From Balneolaceae bacterium (GTDB taxonomy: Bacteria; Bacteroidota; Rhodothermia; Balneolales; Balneolaceae): a stretch of 41,205 nt of DNA. Shown in pieces: positions 35,474 to 41,205 of this stretch (within the stretch, counting starts at the first letter, position 1; each line of letters begins with the position of its first letter). The notes beneath the pieces were generated by a model. It did no database searches. It was not told the origin of the DNA and saw nothing but the letters and a program-made list of their open reading frames with translations. The position numbers and the translations under genes were made by a program. Where the stretch lies: the NCBI GenBank assembly GCA_017640605.1, contig JAEPQH010000024.1, positions 1 through 41,205 on the forward strand, in the 5' to 3' direction.

Positions 35474-35629
35474 TTATCCGAGTAGGATTGATGTAAGAAT
35501 TACTGCACCTATTACTGTTAAGTAGAATATATCAGTTTGTACATCTGGTCGATGTAGATGTAAGTAATGCTTATTTATAGTGTGTTCAAGTCCAAGTTTA
35601 TAATACTTGTTATATATACCTGTTTTCAT
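35474..35629 (-). CDS. Small single-span membrane peptide (51 aa)
   Basis: A short gene with a strong Shine-Dalgarno sequence (GGAGG, 6 nt before ATG 35629). The product has a basic, Tyr/His-rich N-terminal half (MKTGIYNKYYKLGL, then HTINKHYLHLHRP) and one C-terminal membrane helix (FYLTVIGAVILTSILLG). It is convergent with the reductase gene, whose stop is at 35473, and lies directly downstream (27 bp) of the secreted protein gene. No family recognised; the start signal and the uninterrupted reading frame support it as a real gene. Confidence 0.55.
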   Translation of the reverse strand: MKTGIYNKYYKLGLEHTINKHYLHLHRPDVQTDIFYLTVIGAVILTSILLG

Positions 35630-35656
35630 AATTACCTCCAGGTTACTCTCTAAAGC

Positions 35657-36061
35657 TTATTTATAATCCGAGTCAGCTAATTGTTTTTCAAGAGCTGAGA
35701 TTCTGTTTTTAAGTCGATTAACTTCAATATCTTGTTGAGTAATTCTCACGAATTCACCATCAATATTGGTTTCAATCCAAATTTTTTCGCCTTTATCGAA
35801 CTTTACTTTTGTTACCAATTCGTAAGTGTTGTGATCGTACAGTTTCCAGATTCCGTGCTCAAGGAAACTTTCATCAGTTTTGAAATAAAATCCTTCCTGT
35901 AAAACACCGCCCTCTGCGCTATACATGGTCATCGAGTAATGGTCTCCGATCAAATGAGTAACAATTTTCTGATTCTCAACTTGTTCAATGGTGTTCTGTG
36001 CTGTTGAGTTTGTTAATCCGGTAAAAAGGATAAAAACAAGGGTAAGTAATAATGTTTTCAT
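35657..36061 (-). CDS. Secreted hypothetical protein with C-terminal coiled coil
   Basis: A 134-aa protein with signal peptide (MKTLLLTLVFILFTGLTNSTAQ). The mature part has a lipocalin-like beta pattern (HYSMTMYSAEGGVLQEGFYF, then GIWKLYDHNTYELVTKV) and ends in a short coiled coil (NRLKNRISALEKQLAD). Typical of small periplasmic proteins of Bacteroidota; function unknown. It is preceded by tandem TGTTAACATAAA sites that may control it, and the 51-aa peptide gene lies immediately downstream on the same strand. Confidence 0.75.
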   Translation of the reverse strand: MKTLLLTLVFILFTGLTNSTAQNTIEQVENQKIVTHLIGDHYSMTMYSAEGGVLQEGFYFKTDESFLEHGIWKLYDHNTYELVTKVKFDKGEKIWIETNIDGEFVRITQQDIEVNRLKNRISALEKQLADSDYK

Positions 36062-36103
36062 AGCAATACCTCTCTAATTAGTTGCTATCCAATGTTACCA
36101 AAT

Positions 36104-36137
36104 TGTTAACATAAAGTAAAGCAGATGTTAACATAAA
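36104..36137. promoter_or_regulatory. Two direct TGTTAACATAAA sites, 22 bp apart
   Basis: TGTTAACATAAA occurs at 36104-36115 and 36126-36137, two helical turns apart, 43-76 bp before the start of the secreted-protein gene. Each copy contains the TGTTAACA palindrome, and a third TTAACA-CAC-TGTTAA dyad follows at about 36139-36153. The arrangement suggests cooperative binding of a dimeric regulator. Confidence 0.45.
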
Positions 36138-36149
36138 TTTAACACACTG

Positions 36150-37016
36150 TTAAGAAAACTGATTCAATCGCGCCTCAACACGTTCAGTTTGTATTGCTAG
36201 CTGAAGAGCATCGTAACTGTTGTACCCTGTTTCTTTACCCATTTGAATGGACTTCAAAAATAATAGAGCCGCTTTTTCGGCTGCTTTGGATGCATCAAAC
36301 TCTTGCTTTTCAAAGTAAATTCGTTGTGAATCGTTTACTCTCCCAATTCGAACTGTTTGTTCAAGTACATTACATTCCAATACTTCATGCTTGTTGGCAG
36401 CAAGCCGCTGGTGTCTGTTCGATCCCGAGCCTGAATAAATATTTATGGTTGCCGTTGATCCATTGTCAAATCTCAGAAATAAGTGAATGGCAATAGGGTA
36501 GCTGCCCGATAGGAAAACTGATTTAGCTTCAATATGGTGAATGCCGGAATCGAGCCATTTCATGCAAAGTCCGATTTCATCAATCCAGTAACTTTTAAAA
36601 GACGGCTGAAGATTTACAATCGTGTTCTTTTCAATTTCTTTATCGATATGGAGGTAGGAAGGCCTGGGTAATTTATCCATCATCCATCGTGTAGCCGGTG
36701 CTAACGATGGCCACTGCGAAAATTGAACTCTGCACCCCGATTCTTTAGCCGACCGATGGATTTTTTCCAACATTTTAATGTCGGTGGGTTGCTTCGCAAT
36801 GAAAAAGCAATGAAATCCTTTACGTACTCCTTCCAATAATACTTGTAGGTTTTCAGGACTTTCATCCAAAATAAAACATGCGTCCACTGAATTCAGATCC
36901 TGAATGGTGGGGCACAATTCAACCTCGCTTACAATATTGTGTGGGCGTAAATGTTGCTCCCAGGCAACTGCTCGTGTTGCATCTCCTACAATTCCAACTT
37001 TCATGTTTATAGCCAT
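36150..37016 (-). CDS. Gfo/Idh/MocA-like oxidoreductase with degenerate NAD motif
   Basis: A 288-aa two-domain protein. The N-terminal Rossmann part MKVGIVGDATRAVAW keeps GIVG but lacks the usual GxGxxG, and the family EKP loop reads AKQPTD, so NAD(P) use is doubtful. The C-terminal part (about 130-250) resembles the Gfo/Idh substrate domain, with WIDEIGLCMKWLDSG and HHIEAKSVF. Internal ATG at residue 5 (MKVGIVG) is a likely alternative start. It is short for the family (usual 330-400). It may be a non-catalytic or divergent member. No neighbour clarifies its substrate. Confidence 0.75.
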   Translation of the reverse strand: MAINMKVGIVGDATRAVAWEQHLRPHNIVSEVELCPTIQDLNSVDACFILDESPENLQVLLEGVRKGFHCFFIAKQPTDIKMLEKIHRSAKESGCRVQFSQWPSLAPATRWMMDKLPRPSYLHIDKEIEKNTIVNLQPSFKSYWIDEIGLCMKWLDSGIHHIEAKSVFLSGSYPIAIHLFLRFDNGSTATINIYSGSGSNRHQRLAANKHEVLECNVLEQTVRIGRVNDSQRIYFEKQEFDASKAAEKAALLFLKSIQMGKETGYNSYDALQLAIQTERVEARLNQFS

Positions 37017-37064
37017 TAATTTTGGCTAAAATGCAAATGGAGATGCTATTTTCCAACTACGAGA

Positions 37065-37244
37065 TTAGTCGGGCATTACAATTGCGAGAATAAAATACAT
37101 AAGGATGGTGGAGCCGTATAAAAAAGCGAATATGATGAATAGTATTCGTACAATTGTTGGATCCCATCCCAAATACTCAGCCAATCCACCACAAACCCCG
37201 GCGAGCATTTTGTCCTTTCTTGATTTTTTTAACTTTGCAGGCAT
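37065..37244 (-). CDS. PspC-domain protein (59 aa)
   Basis: A complete small gene between the oxidoreductase and the BlaR-like gene. The product is a single PspC domain: KKSRKDKMLAGVCGGLAEY, then LGWDPTIVRILFIIFAF, ending MYFILAIVMPD. Gly-Gly-Leu-Ala-Glu and Asp-Pro-x-x-x-Arg are the family hallmarks. PspC proteins are inner-membrane components linked to phage-shock/envelope-stress responses. The N-terminus is basic and the rest one or two membrane helices. No strong ribosome site is seen. The remaining bases 37245-37361 show no gene. Confidence 0.85.
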   Translation of the reverse strand: MPAKLKKSRKDKMLAGVCGGLAEYLGWDPTIVRILFIIFAFLYGSTILMYFILAIVMPD

Positions 37245-37361
37245 AGTTTTTTGAATTTATGTCATAAATCAACGGCAGGATACGACACTAAATAGAAATG
37301 GTTACAAAAAAAGCGAAATATTTTTTATTTCGCTTTTCACTTACAAAAAGAATGGGTGTCA

Positions 37362-38930
37362 CTACTTTTGTAGCCTGAAAACTATTGGCATACTCATCTG
37401 AACATTTACTTTTTGACCTCTTTGTAAACCAGGAGTAAACTTCGTGTTTTTAATCACACGTAGTGCCTCTTCGTCGCAACCGCCACCTATACCTTTAATC
37501 ACCTGAGGATTTTGAACATTTCCGTCTTTGTCGACTACGAATTGCACAACAACTCGTCCTTCAATACCAGTTTTTCGAGCTTCTTCTGGATAGTTAATTT
37601 GCTTTATTAAGCTACTAATTCCACCACTAGGTTCGGGCATTTGTTCAACTTTACTAAAGAATTCCGCATCACTGTTTTTGTTATCCGCTTTTTCAGCAGT
37701 TTTAGAGGTTATATAAATTGCTTTAGTTGTCCCGGAATTATCCACCCGTAATGAGCCGATGTTTTCGGTTAAGATGGCTTCGTTTAGATTTTCAACTTCG
37801 GTAAGTGTGCCATCGATATAAATCTTGTACTCTTGTGGTTGTACCTGTTCCAGATTTAAAAAAGGAGGGCTTTTGGTTTCCATCTCAGGAAAATCTGATT
37901 GTGAGGATGTTTCGGTACAAGCCGTTGCAACCGTTATTGTAAGAGCAATAAGGGTAATACTTGCTAAATTCAGAGCTTTTTGTGGTTTACTTTTAATCAT
38001 AGACATGTTTTGTATTCGCTTTTTTAGATTTGAACTTTGTTCGGTTAAAGCGATCTGGAGGTTGGGTTGGTGATCCGAAGATTGTGAAACACTGAAAATC
38101 AGCTTCGCATATTGTGTAGGCGAAGCATGAAATTCAGTGATAACCTCCTGATCACAGGATGTTTCGCGAAAGTCATTAATTTGAGTAATCAAATGGTTGA
38201 TCAGAGGATTAAACCCAATTAAACTTCTGATAAAGCTTATGAACACATTCAATTTATAATCTCTTCGGTGAATATGAATCAGTTCATGAGCAACTATCAT
38301 ATTAAAGGTAGTATGATCGTCTTGTAGAAATTTCGGTACTACAATGATTGGAGTTTCCCATCCAAATGTAAATGGAGTGCTAACATCAGCTGATCCAATA
38401 AAAATTTGAGAGTGATAATTCGAAGCTGATCGGAAGTTAGCAGAGTTCAGTTGATTGTGATCCGATAATAAATCTAGCTTCAGCTTTTGCCGTAACCTTC
38501 TAAGATTCTCCAAATTTACCATTAACTGAATGATTCGATAACAAGACAGAATCATCACAAAATAGGTAGTTAGTGCAACAAAACTATAAAAGTTAAATGA
38601 GGTGGCATAAGAAGCACCTGTCGAATAAGCACTAAATGATAAGTCGGGTACAGGAACCGTTAGCACTGCGAAGACAGAGCTAGATTCAGTAATACTACCG
38701 GCAAATAGGCTTGTTATTGGTGTAATAATCCAATTTAGAAATATAGCAGTAGGGAAAGATATCAATAGAGCTACTCGGAGGTAATAATCAAAAAATGGTT
38801 GATTGGATTTTCGCATTTGTACCAGATATAAAACGATACCGACTAGAGTTGTCCACCATAAAAAAGGAATCCAAAATTGATGAAAGGCTTGCTCTCCAAA
38901 GTTTGATAAAGCAGAAAAATCTAAACCCAT
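37362..38930 (-). CDS. BlaR1/MecR1-type M56 metallopeptidase with TonB C-terminal domain
   Basis: A 522-aa inner-membrane sensor-protease. Helices at about 20-38, 50-72 and 115-135 precede the zinc site HELIH (215-219) with third ligand E256 in FRETSCD. A fourth helix (about 343-362) leads to a periplasmic tail ending in a TonB_C domain (about 430-520: NYPEEARKTGIEGRVVVQFVV, then CDEEALRVI and FTPG). A TonB-type domain replaces the penicillin-binding sensor of BlaR1. Family knowledge: on a signal the protease cleaves its BlaI repressor. Its start overlaps the blaI stop by one base. Ligand unknown; no beta-lactamase is nearby, so antibiotic sensing is not implied. Confidence 0.9.
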   Translation of the reverse strand: MGLDFSALSNFGEQAFHQFWIPFLWWTTLVGIVLYLVQMRKSNQPFFDYYLRVALLISFPTAIFLNWIITPITSLFAGSITESSSVFAVLTVPVPDLSFSAYSTGASYATSFNFYSFVALTTYFVMILSCYRIIQLMVNLENLRRLRQKLKLDLLSDHNQLNSANFRSASNYHSQIFIGSADVSTPFTFGWETPIIVVPKFLQDDHTTFNMIVAHELIHIHRRDYKLNVFISFIRSLIGFNPLINHLITQINDFRETSCDQEVITEFHASPTQYAKLIFSVSQSSDHQPNLQIALTEQSSNLKKRIQNMSMIKSKPQKALNLASITLIALTITVATACTETSSQSDFPEMETKSPPFLNLEQVQPQEYKIYIDGTLTEVENLNEAILTENIGSLRVDNSGTTKAIYITSKTAEKADNKNSDAEFFSKVEQMPEPSGGISSLIKQINYPEEARKTGIEGRVVVQFVVDKDGNVQNPQVIKGIGGGCDEEALRVIKNTKFTPGLQRGQKVNVQMSMPIVFRLQK

Positions 38931-39310
38931 TATCTCTCCTCCATATTATCAATCAGTTTCTTTATCTCTGCCAATTCCTCTTTAGATACCTGTTCGTTTT
39001 GAACCAGTGTTTGCACCAGCGCTGCCGCAGAGCCATTAAACACTTTCTCAAGCGTGAGGTTTAATAATTTACTTTTTACTTTTTCCGGATCTTGTTTGCG
39101 CGTTGCACTATACACATAGGCATTCCCTTCTTTACGATACTTTAAAGCCCCTTTTTCAGTAAGGTTTTTCATTACCGTCATTATGGTGGTATAAGCCACC
39201 TGCCTTTTTTCTAGTATTCGGTTTCTAACATCATTTACGGTGGCTTCTTCTAATTCCCACACAATTTGAAGGACTTCAAGTTCGGTTTTGCCTAAGGGGA
39301 TCGCTTTCAT
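38930..39310 (-). CDS. BlaI/MecI-family transcriptional repressor
   Basis: A 126-aa winged-helix repressor. The family core is LGKTELEVLQIVWELEEATV, with RQVAYTTIMTVMKNLTEKG as the recognition helix region and a C-terminal dimerisation part (VSKEELAEIKKLI). It should repress its own operon by binding the dyad just upstream and be cleaved by the M56 protease. Start ATG 39310 is the only reasonable choice. Confidence 0.93.
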   Translation of the reverse strand: MKAIPLGKTELEVLQIVWELEEATVNDVRNRILEKRQVAYTTIMTVMKNLTEKGALKYRKEGNAYVYSATRKQDPEKVKSKLLNLTLEKVFNGSAAALVQTLVQNEQVSKEELAEIKKLIDNMEER

Positions 39311-39326
39311 TTTCTACTATTGAGTT

Positions 39327-39346
39327 AATACTATGAACATAGTATT
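39327..39346. promoter_or_regulatory. Palindromic BlaI operator
   Basis: AATACTATG-AA-CATAGTATT, a perfect 9-bp dyad 17 bp before the blaI start. The ACTAT/ATAGT half-sites are similar to known BlaI/MecI boxes. The divergent photolyase gene starts 67 bp away, so it might be affected as well. Confidence 0.65.
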
Positions 39347-39412
39347 TAATTTAATCCTAGTTTGCAACCTCTTTTTTGGAACGCTTTGATGACGGATGCT
39401 TTTTGATGGGGT

Positions 39413-40984
39413 ATGAGTAAACGACCTTTTTTATCCCAAATTGACCAACACATAGAAAAACCAGAACTTGGAAATGCTAAAAAAGCTGTATTTATACTTC
39501 ACGATCAGTTAAATCTTGATTATTGGCCTGACTGGGTGAAAGAAGAAAAACCGCTGCTGATTTTTATTGAATCGAAAGCGAAAGGGAGCAGCTTGCCTTA
39601 TCACAAAAAGAAGTTAGTGTATGTACTAAGTAGTATGAGGCATTTTGCAATCGAATGTGCGGAAGCCGGATTTCCGGTGTACTATCATTCTACAGAAAAG
39701 TGGTATGAGGATGCATTAACTGAAATTTTGGAACAGCAAGATCATCTCTCACTTTTCATGATGGAAGCATCCGAATGGGATACTAGGGAGCAACAACATA
39801 GGATTAAAAATGAGTTCGAGAGAAGAATAGAAGTCATTCCCAATAATTTCTTTCTGGCTAATGCCAATGAGTATAAAGACAAAATTGCCCCCGGCTATCG
39901 AATGGAGTATTTCTATCGAGATATGCGACGAATGACCGGCTATTTAATGGATGGGACTGAACCTGAGGGCGGTGAATGGAATTACGATGAGGAAAATCGG
40001 AAGAAACTCCCAAGAAAAATCAACATTCCAAGTATTGCAAGCACCGAAACCGACGAGATAACAGAGGAAGTTATAGAGTTGATCGCAGCGAACTACAGCG
40101 ATCATTTTGGAGAGATTGATGGTTTTGATCTTGCTGTAACTCGTAGACAAGCTCTTTACAGGCTCAATGAATTTATTGATGAACGGCTGGATGAATTTGG
40201 TCCATATGAGGATGCTATGGCCACAGGGAAAGATGTGATTTTCCATTCTCAATTATCCATCTATATGAATAATGGGCTTCTTCATCCCAAAGAAGTATGT
40301 GATAAAGCACAAGAAGCCTACGACGCCGGTAATGCTCGATTAAATTCAGTAGAGGGTTTTATCCGACAAATTATTGGTTGGCGTGAATTTGTTCGAGTGT
40401 ATTATGAGGCAATGATGCCGGATGTAAGAGATAAGAATTACTTTGGTTTCAATAAGGCATTGCCCGATTTATACTGGTCTGGTGAAACCAAAATGCACTG
40501 CATGAGCGAATGTGTACGTCCGGTAATTAAAGATGGTTATTCTCATCATATTCCAAGATTGATGGTGCTGAGTAACTTCTCCAATCTAACACATACCGAT
40601 CCAAGAAAGCTGAACGAATGGTTTTGGTTTGGATATTTGGATGCCTACGAATGGGTGGTGCTGCCAAACGTATTGGGTATGAGTACCTTTGCCGATGGAG
40701 GAGTTTTAGCTTCAAAACCGTATGTAGCAGGTGGGAATTACATTAATAAGATGAGCGATTACTGCAAAAGTTGCTCTTACTCGATCAAAGAAAAGACAGG
40801 CGACAAAGCCTGTCCATTTAATTATTTATACTGGAATTTCATCGATCAGCAGCGTGAAACATTCCTGGAAAATGGTAGAGCAAACTTTATGGTAAACATG
40901 TTCGATAAGAAGGATGATGAAGAGAAAAAAGCTATACGTGAATCGAGCGAAAAGTTCATCAACAATTTGAAGCGGTATGATTAA
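39413..40984 (+). CDS. phrB: Iron-sulfur photolyase (FeS-BCP/PhrB, DPRP family)
   Basis: Blue-light-driven repair of (6-4) photoproducts. The 523-aa protein belongs to the deoxyribodipyrimidine photolyase-related family: HDQLNLDYWPDWV at the start, MEYFYRDMRRMTGYLMDG, IGWREFVRVYYEAMMP and FWFGYLDAYEWVVLPNVLGMS. The [4Fe-4S] ligands are C363, C451, C454 and C467, whose 88/3/13 spacing matches that of Agrobacterium PhrB. FAD and a ribolumazine antenna are expected. The gene is transcribed alone, divergent from blaI. Confidence 0.93.
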   Translation: MSKRPFLSQIDQHIEKPELGNAKKAVFILHDQLNLDYWPDWVKEEKPLLIFIESKAKGSSLPYHKKKLVYVLSSMRHFAIECAEAGFPVYYHSTEKWYEDALTEILEQQDHLSLFMMEASEWDTREQQHRIKNEFERRIEVIPNNFFLANANEYKDKIAPGYRMEYFYRDMRRMTGYLMDGTEPEGGEWNYDEENRKKLPRKINIPSIASTETDEITEEVIELIAANYSDHFGEIDGFDLAVTRRQALYRLNEFIDERLDEFGPYEDAMATGKDVIFHSQLSIYMNNGLLHPKEVCDKAQEAYDAGNARLNSVEGFIRQIIGWREFVRVYYEAMMPDVRDKNYFGFNKALPDLYWSGETKMHCMSECVRPVIKDGYSHHIPRLMVLSNFSNLTHTDPRKLNEWFWFGYLDAYEWVVLPNVLGMSTFADGGVLASKPYVAGGNYINKMSDYCKSCSYSIKEKTGDKACPFNYLYWNFIDQQRETFLENGRANFMVNMFDKKDDEEKKAIRESSEKFINNLKRYD

Positions 40985-41065
40985 TAAAGAATGGTTCAAT
41001 TATCAATTAAGAATTAACTTTTAAACAGTTTATTATTTATTTATTCCATTCTACTAATTTTATTT

Positions 41066-41205
41066 TGCTAACTGCTAACTGCTAACTGCTAACTGCTAAC
41101 TGCTAACTGCTAACTGCTAACTGCTAACTGCTAACTGCTAACTGCTAACTGCTAACTGCTAACTGCTAACTGCTTACTGCTTACTGCTAACTGCTTACTG
41201 CTTAC
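41066..41205. repeat. 7-bp minisatellite (TGCTWAC), 20 units, running off the window
   Basis: Twenty uninterrupted 7-bp units begin at 41066 and reach the last base. Sixteen read TGCTAAC; units 16, 17, 19 and 20, at the window-edge side, read TGCTTAC. The bases between the photolyase stop and the array (40985-41065) are AT-rich with no gene seen. Confidence 0.95.

Noticed and set aside
37362-39310. Beta-lactam resistance regulator pair
   Set aside because: The protease lacks a penicillin-binding sensor domain and no beta-lactamase gene is in the window.
41066-41205. CRISPR or replication iterons
   Set aside because: Units are directly adjacent 7-mers without spacers, and no replication initiator gene is nearby; a minisatellite is the simpler call.

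Overview
The window looks like a chromosome segment from a member of the FCB group, most likely Balneolota/Rhodothermota or a related Bacteroidota. This rests on gene content: a periplasmic-propeller Y_Y_Y sensor kinase, an M56 peptidase fused to a TonB C-terminal domain next to BlaI, DUF4199 next to a membrane-anchored LuxR-type regulator, a beta-barrel protein ending in Phe, and a FadN-type beta-oxidation fusion. It also rests on the many intergenic 7-9 bp minisatellites. The lineage is an inference. No rRNA, tRNA, CRISPR array, transposase or phage gene was seen.

Layout. 1-2821 (minus) is a sensor histidine kinase cut by the window edge. 2822-3867 holds no gene but a composite palindromic repeat of about 280 bp in two full copies and one partial copy. 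Then follow uvrA (minus), a receiver-adenylate cyclase (minus) and a class II DAHP synthase (plus). 9567-11989 is a protein-quality-control stretch: a small heat-shock protein behind a near-perfect sigma-54 promoter, then an HtrA protease, each with its own terminator. After a zinc-motif orphan and an outer-membrane barrel protein comes clpB, so three proteostasis genes lie within 7 kb. 16994-17680 is a RHH/PIN toxin-antitoxin pair with a palindromic operator.

17707-23382 (minus) is an accessory-looking strip of small genes: a HExxxH membrane protein, thiopurine methyltransferase, an AAC(6')-like acetyltransferase, small membrane proteins, two VOC proteins, a DUF6265 protein, DUF4199 and a LuxR-type regulator. 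Between the last two sits an S23-type four-helix-bundle gene bounded by 30-bp inverted repeats built from a 9-bp minisatellite. This is the best candidate for an undescribed element.

23423-25216 carries an M29 aminopeptidase and an orphan ABC ATPase. 25346-28645 pairs an acidic orphan with an acyl-CoA carboxylase beta subunit. 28740-35473 is fatty-acid degradation: a hotdog thioesterase diverging from an operon of acyl-CoA synthetase, FadN-type hydratase/dehydrogenase, thiolase and a DECR1-type 2,4-dienoyl-CoA reductase. These would activate fatty acids, run the later steps of beta-oxidation and handle unsaturated chains; PccB could carboxylate the resulting short acyl-CoA. No acyl-CoA dehydrogenase is in the window.

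35474-41205 holds two small genes under 60 codons (a 51-aa membrane peptide and a PspC protein), a secreted protein, a degenerate Gfo/Idh-like protein, the BlaI/M56-TonB pair with its operator, and an iron-sulfur photolyase. The window ends inside a 20-unit 7-bp array. Short tandem repeats repeatedly touch or overlap stop codons, a pattern discussed in the findings.
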